A stretch of DNA of 64,000 bases from Nocardioides abyssi (GTDB lineage Bacteria > Actinomycetota > Actinomycetes > Propionibacteriales > Nocardioidaceae). Shown piece by piece: positions 1 to 9,158 of the stretch. Each line of letters opens with the position of its first letter. Positions within the stretch are counted from its first letter, which is position 1. Under the pieces are notes generated by a model that saw only the letters and a program-made list of their open reading frames with translations, was not told where the DNA came from and did no database searches. Both the position numbers and the translations under genes were made by a program. The DNA is taken from assembly GCF_030412915.1 (NCBI RefSeq), contig NZ_JAUHJR010000003.1, positions 124,001-188,000 on the forward strand, read 5' to 3'.

Positions 1-739
1 CGGGGACGTCGACGTTGCTGAAGACGTCCTGCACGTCGTCGAGGTCCTCGAGGGCGTCGACGAGCTTGAAGACCTTGCCCGCGGCGGCCGCGTCGACCGG
101 GATGTCCATCGTCGCGACGAACTGGATGTCCGCGGAGTCGTAGTCGATGCCGGCGGCCTGCAGCGCCGTGCGGACCGCGACGAGGTCGGTGGCCTCGGAG
201 ATGACCTGGAACTGGTCGCCGAGGTCGTTGACCTCCTCGGCGCCGGCGTCGAGCGTGGCCTCGAGGACGTCGTCCTCGGAGACCTCCTTGCCGCCCTCTT
301 GCGCCTTGGCGACCAGCACGACGCCCTTGCGGTTGAAGAGCCGCGAGACCGAGCCGGGGTCGGCCATGGTGCCGCCGTTGCGGGTGACCGCGGTGCGGAC
401 CTCCATCGCGGCGCGGTTCTTGTTGTCGGTGAGGCACTCGACCAGCAGGCCGACGCCGGACGCGCCGTAGACCTCGTAGGTGATCGTCGTGTAGTCCGCG
501 CCGCCGGTCTCGGCACCGGAGCCGCGCTTGACCGCGCGGTCGATGTTGTCGTTGGGGACCGAGGACTTCTTGGCCTTCTGGATCGCGTCGTAGAGCGTCG
601 GGTTGCCGGAGGGGTCGCCGCCGCCCATGCGGGCCGCGACCTCGACGTTCTTGATCAGCTTGGCGAACATCTTGCCGCGCTTGGCGTCGATCGCGGCCTT
701 CTTGTGCTTGGTGGTCGCCCACTTCGAGTGGCCAGACAT
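1..739 (-). CDS. yebC: YebC/PmpR family DNA-binding regulator (3' end outside window)
   Basis: The protein opens with the family signature [18 protein letters not shown] and stays colinear with YebC for the 246 residues visible, through the internal [12 protein letters not shown] segment. YebC/PmpR proteins are three-domain DNA-binding regulators; some members have since been tied to translation of proline-rich stretches. The gene follows pdxT in the same direction, the order also found in mycobacteria (pdxT then yebC). About 90 bp separate the two, so co-transcription is possible. Only the last few codons appear to be missing at the window edge. The start is the ATG at 739-737, the only one that gives the canonical N-terminus. 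Confidence 0.95.
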   Translation of the reverse strand, partial: MSGHSKWATTKHKKAAIDAKRGKMFAKLIKNVEVAARMGGGDPSGNPTLYDAIQKAKKSSVPNDNIDRAVKRGSGAETGGADYTTITYEVYGASGVGLLVECLTDNKNRAAMEVRTAVTRNGGTMADPGSVSRLFNRKGVVLVAKAQEGGKEVSEDDVLEATLDAGAEEVNDLGDQFQVISEATDLVAVRTALQAAGIDYDSADIQFVATMDIPVDAAAAGKVFKLVDALEDLDDVQDVFSNVDVP

Positions 740-830
740 GCGTCCCTCTTCCCGCGCCGGTCGTGTGCTGGTGCAGTCCCCTGCACCGACCGTCGATCCT
801 AGCGGCGACCACCCCCGGTGGCCGACGAGG

Positions 831-1406
831 TCAGCGCACCAGGTCGACGAAGAGCTCGTGCACCCGGCCGTCGCCGCCCACCTCGGGGTGGAAGCTCGTG
901 GCCAGCAGGTGGCCCTGGCGCACCGCGACGGGGTGGCCCGCCGCCTCGGCGAGCACCTCGACGCCCGGCCCGACCTCCTCGACCCACGGCGCCCGGATGA
1001 ACACCGCGTGCACCGGCGCGTCGATCCCGGTCACGGGCAGGTCGGTCTCGAACGAGTCGACCTGCCGGCCGAACGCGTTGCGCCGCACCGTCACGTCCAG
1101 CCCGCCGACCGTCTCCTGCCCCTCGGCGCCGTCGCGGACGTGGTCGGCGAGCAGGATCATCCCTGCGCACGTGCCGAACGCCGGCATGCCGCCCTGGATG
1201 CGCTTCCTGAGCGGGTCCAGGAGCTCGAAGGTGCGCAGCAGCTTGGCCATCGTCGTCGACTCACCACCGGGCAGGACGATCGCGTCGACCGCCTCGAGCT
1301 CGCTCGCCCGGCGGACCGTCGTCGCCCCCACGCCGAGGTCGGTCAGGGTGCGGACGTGCTCGCGCACGTCGCCCTGCAGGGCGAGGACGCCGATGGTGAG
1401 TGGCAC
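831..1406 (-). CDS. pdxT: Pyridoxal 5'-phosphate synthase glutaminase subunit PdxT
   Basis: PdxT releases ammonia from glutamine and passes it to PdxS, which builds pyridoxal phosphate from a pentose and a triose phosphate. The 191-residue protein shows the class I amidotransferase signatures: the nucleophile Cys in [10 protein letters not shown], the early LPGGEST loop, and the HPE of the His-Glu pair near the C-terminus (SFHPEV). I start it at the GTG at 1406, which yields [14 protein letters not shown], the normal family N-terminus; an upstream ATG would add 32 atypical residues. Its partner pdxS lies about 4 kb upstream, separated by a secretion cassette and a phosphoesterase gene. The two subunits must still form one complex in the cytoplasm. 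Confidence 0.95.
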   Translation of the reverse strand: MPLTIGVLALQGDVREHVRTLTDLGVGATTVRRASELEAVDAIVLPGGESTTMAKLLRTFELLDPLRKRIQGGMPAFGTCAGMILLADHVRDGAEGQETVGGLDVTVRRNAFGRQVDSFETDLPVTGIDAPVHAVFIRAPWVEEVGPGVEVLAEAAGHPVAVRQGHLLATSFHPEVGGDGRVHELFVDLVR

Positions 1407-1544
1407 GGGCTGGAGGCTACGACCCGCACGTGCTTGCCGCGGACTCCGCACCGGACGGACCCGGCCCTCCAGCTCCGGGACCAGTCGCGTGCCAAGGGAC
1501 ACCCGACGCGTCGGGGTCGCACGACCTCGTAGGGACGTCGTCCC

Positions 1545-2071
1545 TCAGCAGTGGTTCGTGACGTTGCGACGCTCCTGCACGCGGGACGCCGCCGCCGCGA
1601 TCCAACCCGATGCGTGCACCGCCTCGATGTCGACCCGGTACCTGTAGAAGGACCAGATGATCGCGTAGCGGTCCCTGATGGTGGCGTCCGGGACGATGGC
1701 GTCGCCGAACGAGTGTTGGCGGGCACTGCCGGCAGCTCGAAGGTGGCGAGCACCCGGGGGTTCTCACCGTCGATCTTGGTCACGGTGACGACGAACCGCG
1801 TGGCATCCGCCGAATACTTCCAGGTGAGGGTGACGGTGCGGGTCAGGCCGCCGCCGCTGCAGCTGATCTCCTGCGCTGACGGGATCGTGCGACCGGAGAA
1901 TGCGGAACCGCTCACCGCGGCGGCGTCGACCCACGCCGCACGGGTCCCTGGGAGCCCCCATATCGTCGCCACCGCCAGGGAGACGCTGAGGAGAAGACTG
2001 ACCAGGGTCCAGGATCCCCTCGACCTGCGAGGCGAGGTCGAGACACCGGCGTCGGGCTTCGACCACGTCAC
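1545..2071 (-). pseudogene. Frameshifted secreted protein with SipW-type signal region
   Basis: The GTG at 2071 overlaps the TGA of the preceding gene (GTGA), implying translational coupling. The frame reads a basic N-terminus, a hydrophobic segment (LVSLLLSVSLAVATIWG) and then AAWVDAA, the aromatic-Trp pattern expected after a SipW-processed signal. It continues to FELPAVPANTRS. From about position 1710 the sensible reading moves to another frame (FGDAIVPDATIRDRYAIIWS and on to a TGA at 1547-1545). The whole span is 527 bp, one base short of an in-frame length. I infer a 1-bp deletion or a sequencing error near 1707-1720. The product would be about 175 residues with a fibronectin/Ig-like look, of unknown function. 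Confidence 0.6.
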
Positions 2072-2694
2072 GACAGGGCCGAGGACGCGGTGAAGGTGAG
2101 GGTCAGGGTCGTCGACTTGCCCTGGAGGGACGACGGAGCGGCCGTGAGAGAGGTCGCCATGCTCACCTCGAAGCACAGCGTGGCTGCTTCCTGACCGGCA
2201 GCCACCGGACCTCTTGGACCTCCCAACAGCGAGGCTCCGCTCAGCTGCAGGACCCGGGACAGGATCTCGTTACCTCCCGAACAGGTCGCCGTGGACCCAC
2301 TGACGCTCCGCACGCCGTTCTCGACGATCCTCAGGCGGAGTGCCCCTGGCGTGGCGAACGCCAACGCGTCGGCGCCGGACAAGCCCCCGGTGAGCGTGTA
2401 GGTCAAACCTGCCGAACCGCTGTTGCGAAGGGTGATGACCTCTGCAACCGAATCTCCAGGCACCATGGCGGCCATGCCAAGGGTGGTCGTGATGTGGCTG
2501 TCCTTGCCGTTCACCTTCAGGTCGATGGTGCCCGCCTGGATGGTCGCCCCGCCCACCGATGCCTCATCGGTCCAGAACGCGAAGGTCCCTTGCCCGCCGA
2601 CAAGGACGAGGACGCCGGCGAGGAGCGACGCGATCGCTACAGCGGTGCGGCCGCGGCGGGGCTGCCGCTGGGCCCGGTGGGCTGCGTGCTTCAT
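2068..2694 (-). CDS. TasA/camelysin-like secreted protein, SipW-dependent signal
   Basis: This 208-residue protein begins with a basic stretch and a hydrophobic core, then GTFAFWTDEASVGGATI. That is the classic arrangement of SipW substrates (TasA, camelysin), where cleavage occurs just before an aromatic-Trp-Thr/Asn-Asp motif. The remainder is beta-rich and contains DLKVNGKD and VPGDSVAEVITLRNSGSAGL, matching the TasA/CalY fold in general character. The start is ATG 2694, preceded by GAGAGGAGCG. It lies 47 bp downstream of the signal peptidase gene and overlaps the next gene by 4 bp. A matrix or surface role is inferred from family and context only; no enzymatic motif is visible. Confidence 0.75.
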   Translation of the reverse strand: MKHAAHRAQRQPRRGRTAVAIASLLAGVLVLVGGQGTFAFWTDEASVGGATIQAGTIDLKVNGKDSHITTTLGMAAMVPGDSVAEVITLRNSGSAGLTYTLTGGLSGADALAFATPGALRLRIVENGVRSVSGSTATCSGGNEILSRVLQLSGASLLGGPRGPVAAGQEAATLCFEVSMATSLTAAPSSLQGKSTTLTLTFTASSALS

Positions 2695-2741
2695 GGTGTC
2701 GCTCCTCTCGGGGTGCCGGGCTGGCGGTGGGGTGCAGGCGG

Positions 2742-3428
2742 TCAGCGCGAGGCGTGGCGTGCTGCGGGGTGCTGCGGCTGACGCTTGCTGCTGCGCCGGT
2801 CGCGGGCGTCGCTGCCGAAGAGGCCGAGTGCGTAGAGCACGAGTCCGCCGGCGACGACGTACACGGCCAGCTGCCGCTGGTCGCCGGTCAGGACGTTGTT
2901 GGCGTAGCCGAGCTTCGGCACGGCGTACCAGAGCACGCCGCGCACGGACCCGGCCGGCCGCCAGCCGTCGTCGGGCGTCTGGTTGGCGTCGCCCTGGGTG
3001 AGGAACTCCGGCTCGCCGTCCTGCCCGGCGCGGACCGCGATCACCCGGTGCGTGACGACCTGCGGCCGGCCGGACTCGATCTGGAAGGTGACGACCTCAC
3101 CGATCTCGATGTCCTCCGCCGGCGTGGGCCGGGTGACGATCAGCGTGCCTGGCGGCAGGCCGGGCTGCATGGAGCCGGTCAGCACCGTGAACGGCGTCGC
3201 CCCGGCCACGCGCGGGACCAGCACCGCCACGGTCAGCACGGCGAGCAGTCCCAGGATGAGCACCCAGCTGAGGACCCGGGCGACGAAACCCAGCGCGGAC
3301 CGCCAGCGCCGCCCACGACCCGGCTTCCCAGTGGAGGTCCGCGTGCCGTCGGCCGACGCACCGGGCCGGCGCCCCGGTCGCGACGGCGCGACGCGTAGGA
3401 GCGCGGCGTCCCACACGTGGGTGCTCAT
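2742..3428 (-). CDS. sipW: SipW-type (ER-type) signal peptidase I
   Basis: This membrane protease removes signal peptides from exported proteins. The 228-residue protein has a long basic N-terminus, a membrane segment at about residues 50-75 and a C-terminal membrane segment near 190-205. The catalytic Ser is in LTGSMQPGLPPGT (Ser86). The general base is a His in VTHRVIAV (His127) rather than the Lys of ordinary bacterial Lep enzymes; this Ser-His arrangement defines the archaeal/ER/SipW class. It is flanked on both sides by genes for proteins with alternate SipW-style signals, so those are its probable substrates. The N-terminal 40 residues are unusually rich in Arg, Gly and Ser. Confidence 0.9.
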   Translation of the reverse strand: MSTHVWDAALLRVAPSRPGRRPGASADGTRTSTGKPGRGRRWRSALGFVARVLSWVLILGLLAVLTVAVLVPRVAGATPFTVLTGSMQPGLPPGTLIVTRPTPAEDIEIGEVVTFQIESGRPQVVTHRVIAVRAGQDGEPEFLTQGDANQTPDDGWRPAGSVRGVLWYAVPKLGYANNVLTGDQRQLAVYVVAGGLVLYALGLFGSDARDRRSSKRQPQHPAARHASR

Positions 3429-3451
3429 CGACGACCCCTGGACTCAGCCGC

Positions 3452-3979
3452 TCAGGCCGACGCGTCGGTCTGGGTCAGCGTCGTCGTGATCGCCGTCAGG
3501 TCCAGGACCTGCTCCTGCGAGTCGTTGTCGACGCTCGCACCGAAGGGGAAGTCGACGGTGATGTCGACTGTCAGCGGAGCGTTGTCGTCGGCGCCGCTGA
3601 TGGCAGTGGTCGGCGTGATGACCTCGCCGGCGAGCTCGAACACGGTCGTCGTCTCCACGAACGGGGCGAGGGTCCCGCTCTCCGCACCGCCGACGACGGA
3701 CACGGTCGCCGCGACGTTGTCACCCGCGGCGTCGACGATGTACGAGCCGGCGTACACCAGCTCGTCGCCCGGCACGACCAAGACGTTCGCGAGGTCCGCC
3801 ACCGGGGCGCCGTTGAGCGTCCAGGCGCCGGTCTCCTCGACGAGCTTGAGGTGGCCGGAGCCGAAGATGTCGGGGTCGTTCGTGTCCGTGGCGTTCCAGT
3901 AGGCGAGCGAGCCGGCGCCGCCCATGAGGAGGACGGCGGCGGTGCCGGCGGCGAGGGCGCCCTTGGCGGTCTTGTTCAT
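3452..3979 (-). CDS. Alternate-type signal peptide exported protein (RER_14450-like)
   Basis: A secreted protein of 175 residues beginning MNKTAKGALAAGTAAVLLMG, followed by GAGSLAYWNATDTN. The short positively charged start, Ala/Gly-rich core and AYWN motif match the alternate signal family found beside SipW peptidases in actinobacteria. The mature part is acidic and beta-rich with many Thr and Val (VVPGDELVYAGSYIV; VDITVDFPFGAS), suggesting an extracellular fibre or matrix subunit like TasA, which is inference. I chose the ATG at 3979 because GAAGGAA lies just upstream and the longer form adds an unlikely N-terminus. It is the first gene of the four-gene cassette and ends 23 bp before the peptidase gene. 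Confidence 0.8.
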   Translation of the reverse strand: MNKTAKGALAAGTAAVLLMGGAGSLAYWNATDTNDPDIFGSGHLKLVEETGAWTLNGAPVADLANVLVVPGDELVYAGSYIVDAAGDNVAATVSVVGGAESGTLAPFVETTTVFELAGEVITPTTAISGADDNAPLTVDITVDFPFGASVDNDSQEQVLDLTAITTTLTQTDASA

Positions 3980-4191
3980 GATCGTTCCTTCGTGAGGGAG
4001 GAGCCGGAGTTCCGGCGATGACCCCATCCCACGTCAGCAACCTGAAGGACACGGCTGGTCAGGCCGAAGGGCCGCGCAGGGAATCCTCAAGTTGCTTGAG
4101 CAAGGGTCGCCGAGGCCCGGGTCGTGTGGTCCACGTCGCGGGTTGCCGCGTCCTGGGGCACACGACCCGGGTGCGGAGCGAGGGCGGCGGC

Positions 4192-4231
4192 GGGTTTCGA
4201 GACAGGCGCTGCGCGCCTTCCTCAACCAGCC
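4192..4231 (+). repeat. Dispersed 40-bp REP-like element, copy 1
   Basis: One of four 40-bp copies in this window, all in the same orientation (others at 20699, 45379 and 62861). The core GGCGC-TGC-GCGCC can fold into a tight hairpin, with GGTT/AACC pairing possible further out. This copy overlaps the 3' end of the metallophosphoesterase gene and supplies its TGA stop codon. Confidence 0.85.
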
Positions 4232-5361
4232 GTCGAGCGGAGGGTGAGGACGGTGATCTCGGGGGCGGCGCCGGTGCGGACGGGCGGGCCGGAGGTGCCG
4301 ATGCCGCGGGAGGTGACGACGGTGACACCGTCGACGACGTCCACGCCGGCGAGGGTGGGCTGCTGGAGCGGCACGAACCAGCCGAACGGCCAGATCTGGC
4401 CGCCGTGGGTGTGGCCGGAGAGCTGCAGGTCCACGCCCACGGAGACGACGGCGTCGACGAGCTGGCGCGGCTCGTGGGCGACGTACACGACGAAGTCCTC
4501 GGGCCGGGTGCCGGCGAGGGCGGCGTCGGGGTCGGGCGCGAGGTCGCCGGTGCCGATCTCGTCCTGGACGCCGGCGACGACGAGCGGGTCTCCCCCGCGC
4601 TCCAGCACGACGTGCTCGTTGCGGAGCACGTCGACGCCGAGGGTCTCGAGCCGTTCGAGGTACGCCGGCGCGTCACCGGACTCGATCTCGTGGTTGCCCG
4701 AGACAGCCACGACGCCGAGTGGGGCGTCGAGGTCGGCCAGCGGCGCGAGGTCGGGGCCGGTGAAGCGCTCGCGGCCGTCGACGAGGTCGCCGCCGAGGAC
4801 GACGAGGTCCGGGTCCTGCTCGTTGACCAGATCGACCGCGCGACGGGTCCACGCCTCGCCGTGGACGACGCCGACGTGCAGGTCGGTCAGCAGCACGACC
4901 CGGGCGCCGTCCCAGCCGGTGGGCAGCGCCCCCGACCCCACGTCGTACGCCGTTGCACGGGGCCGCTGCGCCACGACGGCGCCGACGGTCATCACGACCA
5001 GCGCGAGGACGACGACCACCGGGGTGCCGACGCGCAGCAGCCGCTCACGGGCGGCCGGCCGTCGCAACAGCCGGAGGGCCAGGGCGAGGAGCGCGAGCAG
5101 GAGGCAGCCGGCCGTGAGGTACCAGGACAGCCCGAGCCAGGCCAGCCCGATCCACAGCACCGGGCGTAGCGGGGCGGGGTCGATCGTGCGGTAGGCGACG
5201 TTCGACGCCACGAACAGCAGCAGCCCGCCGACGACCACGACGAGCGAGAGCCGCCGCGCCCACCGCGGGGCACCGTTGACGACGGCCAGGCGCCGGTGCA
5301 GCCAGCGCGCCCACCAGGCGACCAGCGCGAGGAGCAGGACGAGCGAGACGACGCCGAGCAC
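4222..5361 (-). CDS. Membrane-anchored calcineurin-like metallophosphoesterase
   Basis: The 379-residue protein carries several hydrophobic segments in its first 130 residues and then a calcineurin-type phosphoesterase domain. The metal-binding motifs are in order: LLTDLHVG, VLGGDLVDG, AVSGNHE and LSGHTHGGQIWPFG. These place it with YkuE/YaeI-type phosphodiesterases, some of which act on lipid or nucleotide phosphates; the substrate here is unknown. The domain probably sits at the outer membrane face. Translation probably starts at GTG 5361, 37 bp after pdxS, so the two genes may be co-transcribed. Its last codons and stop lie inside a dispersed REP-like repeat, so the C-terminus may have been reshaped by that element. 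Confidence 0.9.
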   Translation of the reverse strand: MLGVVSLVLLLALVAWWARWLHRRLAVVNGAPRWARRLSLVVVVGGLLLFVASNVAYRTIDPAPLRPVLWIGLAWLGLSWYLTAGCLLLALLALALRLLRRPAARERLLRVGTPVVVVLALVVMTVGAVVAQRPRATAYDVGSGALPTGWDGARVVLLTDLHVGVVHGEAWTRRAVDLVNEQDPDLVVLGGDLVDGRERFTGPDLAPLADLDAPLGVVAVSGNHEIESGDAPAYLERLETLGVDVLRNEHVVLERGGDPLVVAGVQDEIGTGDLAPDPDAALAGTRPEDFVVYVAHEPRQLVDAVVSVGVDLQLSGHTHGGQIWPFGWFVPLQQPTLAGVDVVDGVTVVTSRGIGTSGPPVRTGAAPEITVLTLRSTAG

Positions 5362-5398
5362 CTGGCCGAGCCAGGAGTCCTGGAGGTCGTTCAGCAGG

Positions 5399-6298
<900 letters not shown>

Positions 6299-6317
6299 GG
6301 AAGGAGCGTAGGCCGCT

Positions 6318-6950
6318 TTACCCGACGGACGGATTCCCGTCCGCGAGGGCGGCCAGCGCCTGCTGGCGCACGACCCAGATCCGCTGCACGACGGTGATCG
6401 TCGAGGCGATCGCGAGCGCCCACAGCGCGACGTGCATCAGGACGGGCAGGTCGAAGATCGCGCCGAGGCCCGTCATCACCAGGATCGCCACGAGCCGGTC
6501 GGCGCGCTCGGCGATGCCCACCTTGGCGGTGTAGCCCAGGCCCTCGGCGCGCGAGCGGGCGTAGGAGGTGACGCTGCCCATGACCAGGCAGACGAGGGAC
6601 AGCACGAGGTAGAGCCGACTGTCGCCCTCCCACGCGAAGTAGAGCGCCAGCCCGGCGAAGATCGCGCCGTCGCCGATGCGGTCGAGCGTGGAGTCGAGGA
6701 ACGCCCCGAAGCTGCTCGAGCGGCCGGTCGTGCGCGCCATGTAGCCGTCGACGAGGTCGCTGAAGACGAAGGCGGTGATCACGAGCGTGCCGATGAGCAG
6801 CTCCCCCTGCGGGTAGAACACCAGCGCGCCGGCGCTCACCCCCAGCGTCCCGACGAGGGTCACGACGTCGGCGCTGACGCCGAGCCTGATGAGCAGGTGG
6901 GCGACGGGGGCGACGACCTTCGTCCAGAAGGCACGGAAACGATCCAGCAT
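6318..6950 (-). CDS. pgsA: CDP-alcohol phosphatidyltransferase, probable phosphatidylinositol-phosphate synthase
   Basis: An integral membrane enzyme of 210 residues with about six hydrophobic segments. The CDP-alcohol phosphotransferase signature D-x2-D-G-x2-A-R-x8-G-x3-D-x3-D is intact: [14 protein letters not shown] followed by [11 protein letters not shown]. In mycobacteria the gene in this neighbourhood (thrS-HIT-pgsA) makes phosphatidylinositol phosphate from CDP-diacylglycerol and inositol-1-phosphate. I assign that role from synteny, and a phosphatidylglycerol-phosphate synthase is the alternative. It ends 19 bp before pdxS and starts 12 bp after the phosphatase-like gene. The acyltransferase and PimA genes that follow pgsA in mycobacteria are absent here. 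Confidence 0.88.
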   Translation of the reverse strand: MLDRFRAFWTKVVAPVAHLLIRLGVSADVVTLVGTLGVSAGALVFYPQGELLIGTLVITAFVFSDLVDGYMARTTGRSSSFGAFLDSTLDRIGDGAIFAGLALYFAWEGDSRLYLVLSLVCLVMGSVTSYARSRAEGLGYTAKVGIAERADRLVAILVMTGLGAIFDLPVLMHVALWALAIASTITVVQRIWVVRQQALAALADGNPSVG

Positions 6951-6962
6951 GGCGGGAGCAGG

Positions 6963-7751
6963 CTAGCGGTCGAGCAGCCGGTCGCAGACCTCGGCCACGG
7001 CGGTCGGCGGCCCGGCGACGTACCAGTCCTTGCCGGCGACCTCGACGTGGCGCATCGCTCCCCCGACCCCGCGGACGATCGCGGCGCCCGGGAGCTCGTC
7101 CCACGGCGCGACGGAGTGCTGGAAGACCAGCCCGACCCGTCCGGTCGCCACGGCCACCTGGTCCATGCTCATCGACCCCAGCCAGCGCAGGGTCGCCGCG
7201 CCCCCGGCCGCCCGGCGCCACGCGGCGCCGACCTCGCCCTCGAGGAACGGCGGGTGGAGGTACGTCGCGATGCTGATCTCGGCGAGCGGCCGGTCCACCA
7301 GCGGGGTCAGCGGCCGGCCGTCGCAGGTGCTGGGCAGCGCCGGCCCGCCGACGTACGTCGCGTCGCCCATCGGGTCGTGGACCGCCCCGACCAGCAGGTC
7401 CTCGGCGTCGCGCAGCCCCACCGCGGAGCACCACCAGGGCAGGTCGTTGACGAAGTTGTAGGTGCCGTCGACCGGGTCGACCACCCAGGAGCGGCCGGTC
7501 GTGCCCGCGGCGGCGTGCCCGTGCTCCTCGCCGAGCACGGCGTCGCCGGGCCGCTCCGCGCGCAACCGGCCGGTCACGAGCTCCTCCGCGGCCCGGTCGG
7601 CGGCGGTGACCACGTCGGAGATCGACGTCTTGTAGTCCAGGCTCAGCCCCTCCGCGCGCATCCGCCGCGCCAGCGTGCCGGCCTCGCGGACCAGGTCGGC
7701 GGCGAGCCGGGCGTCGTCCTCGAGCGTCGGCGACGGGCTGCCGGCGCTCAC
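6963..7751 (-). CDS. Inositol monophosphatase family phosphatase
   Basis: The 262-residue protein shows the Mg-dependent phosphatase motifs of the IMPase/FBPase/CysQ fold: DVVTAADRAAEE, VLGEEHG (metal-binding Glu) and WVVDPVDGTYNFV (the D-P-x-D-G-T signature). It also has a C-terminal SVAPWDELPGAA. It starts at GTG 7751, overlapping the TGA of the HIT gene by 4 bp (GTGA). It sits directly upstream of the CDP-alcohol phosphotransferase, so a substrate in the inositol phosphate or phosphatidylinositol phosphate pathway is a reasonable inference. Histidinol-phosphate or PAP phosphatase activity cannot be excluded from sequence alone. Confidence 0.9.
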   Translation of the reverse strand: MSAGSPSPTLEDDARLAADLVREAGTLARRMRAEGLSLDYKTSISDVVTAADRAAEELVTGRLRAERPGDAVLGEEHGHAAAGTTGRSWVVDPVDGTYNFVNDLPWWCSAVGLRDAEDLLVGAVHDPMGDATYVGGPALPSTCDGRPLTPLVDRPLAEISIATYLHPPFLEGEVGAAWRRAAGGAATLRWLGSMSMDQVAVATGRVGLVFQHSVAPWDELPGAAIVRGVGGAMRHVEVAGKDWYVAGPPTAVAEVCDRLLDR

Positions 7752-8311
7752 GCGGTCGGCCACGCCTCGGCAAGCAGCTCGCGGGTGTCGCCGAGCAGCT
7801 CGGGGAGGGTCTTGGTGCGGCCGATGATCGGCATGAAGTTCTGGTCGCCGGGCCAGCGCGGCACGACGTGCTGGTGCAGGTGGGCGGCGATGCCGGCACC
7901 CGCGATGTGGCCCTGGTTCATGCCGATGTTGAACCCGCCCGCGCCGGAGACGCCCCGCACGACCCGCATCGCGTCGCGGGTGAGGTCGGCGATCTCGGCG
8001 GCCTCCTCGTCGGTGGTCTCGGTGTAGTCCGCGATGTGGCGGTAGGGGCAGACCATCAGGTGGCCCGGCGCGTAGGGGTAGAGGTTGAGCACGACGAAGG
8101 AGAGCCGACCGCGGTGGACCACGAGGCCCTCGTCGTCGGCCATCGACGGGATGCGGCAGAAGGGGCACTCCCCCGACGACGCGTCGGCCGGCTTGTTCTC
8201 CCCGCGGATGTAGGCCATCCGGTGCGGGGTCCAGAGCCGGTCCAGCTCGTCGGACCGGCCGATGCCGTCCTGGTGCAGCGTGTCCACGTCGGCCTGCTCC
8301 TCCTCGCTCAC
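7748..8311 (-). CDS. HIT-domain nucleotide phosphorylase/hydrolase (Rv2613c-like)
   Basis: A 187-residue histidine-triad protein. The active-site H-x-H-x-H triad is AHLHQHVVPRW near residue 145, and a CPFC pair near residue 48 fits the structural zinc site seen in this subfamily. The mycobacterial homologue in the same position between thrS and pgsA (Rv2613c) is a diadenosine tetraphosphate phosphorylase, which suggests Ap4A breakdown here. The start is GTG 8311, overlapping the TGA of the TetR gene by 4 bp; the stop in turn overlaps the phosphatase gene. The gene is thus part of a translationally coupled row. Confidence 0.92.
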   Translation of the reverse strand: MSEEEQADVDTLHQDGIGRSDELDRLWTPHRMAYIRGENKPADASSGECPFCRIPSMADDEGLVVHRGRLSFVVLNLYPYAPGHLMVCPYRHIADYTETTDEEAAEIADLTRDAMRVVRGVSGAGGFNIGMNQGHIAGAGIAAHLHQHVVPRWPGDQNFMPIIGRTKTLPELLGDTRELLAEAWPTA

Positions 8312-9021
8312 GGGGTCGCCTGCGCCCGGGTGGCGGCGACCAGGTCCTCGACCCGCTGGTGCGGGTCGAGCTCGAAGCCGAGGGCGCGGGCGTGGCCGGC
8401 GAGGATGTACCAGACCGAGCCGGTGACCAGCTCGACGAGCTTCGGCGCCGCCGGCACGCGCTCCGGCCGGGCCATCCACCGGCGCACCGCACCGAAGACC
8501 GCGCCGACCAGCCCGAAGACCAGCGGGTCGATCGCGGCGCGCTCGTCGTCGCCCATGTCCAGGCCGAGCATCTCGACCGCGGTGGTGATGACCTCGCAGA
8601 CCTGGCCGGCGATCTGGGTCAGCCCCTCCTGGAGCGGGCCGGTGCCCTCGCCCTGCTCGGCGACGCGGTGCAGCGCGGGGTGGGCGACCGCCCAGCCGAC
8701 GTACGTCGCCACGATCCGCTCGACGATCTCCGGGATCGTGCCGTCGAGCCCGATCTCGGGCAGCAGCGCGGCCCACAGGCCGTCGAGGATCTCCGCCTGC
8801 ACCGCGCGGTCGAGGTCGGAGCGGTCGGCGAAGTGGCGGTAGACGACCGTGCGGTTCAGCCCGGCGCGCTCGGCGATCTGCTGGACGTGGAACTCCGCAC
8901 CCGGCTCACCGTCCTCGATGACCGCGATGGCGGCGTCGAGGATCTGCTGGCGCCGCTGCTTGTTGTGGCGGTCCCAGCGCGCCTGCCGCCCGTCCGGGCG
9001 GCCCTCCCCACTCGTCGCCAT
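8308..9021 (-). CDS. TetR/AcrR family transcriptional regulator
   Basis: The 237-residue protein has a TetR-type helix-turn-helix near residues 20-65 (RRQQILDAAIAVIEDGEP... VQQIAERAGLNRTVVYRHFADR). A C-terminal ligand and dimerisation domain follows. I start it at ATG 9021, where GAGGGACGAG precedes it; a further upstream ATG would add 37 low-complexity residues. The gene begins the minus-strand run that continues into the HIT gene with a 4-bp overlap. Its ligand and targets cannot be read from sequence. The upstream region is shared with a divergent small basic protein gene, 137 bp away. Confidence 0.9.
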   Translation of the reverse strand: MATSGEGRPDGRQARWDRHNKQRRQQILDAAIAVIEDGEPGAEFHVQQIAERAGLNRTVVYRHFADRSDLDRAVQAEILDGLWAALLPEIGLDGTIPEIVERIVATYVGWAVAHPALHRVAEQGEGTGPLQEGLTQIAGQVCEVITTAVEMLGLDMGDDERAAIDPLVFGLVGAVFGAVRRWMARPERVPAAPKLVELVTGSVWYILAGHARALGFELDPHQRVEDLVAATRAQATP

Positions 9022-9158
9022 CTCGTCCCTCGTTCCGGTCCCGGTCGCCGCGCCGCGTCCCCGCTCGGCGACGCTCAGGGTATCCGGAGGCACCCCGGTC
9101 CCCGGAGGGGTAGTGTCGACGAACGGGGCCATCCAGGCCCTCCATCGAGGGATCTCCC

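Noticed and set aside
8308-9132. Longer TetR protein starting at the ATG at 9132
   Set aside because: The extra 37 residues are low-complexity, and a good ribosome-binding site lies in front of the ATG at 9021.
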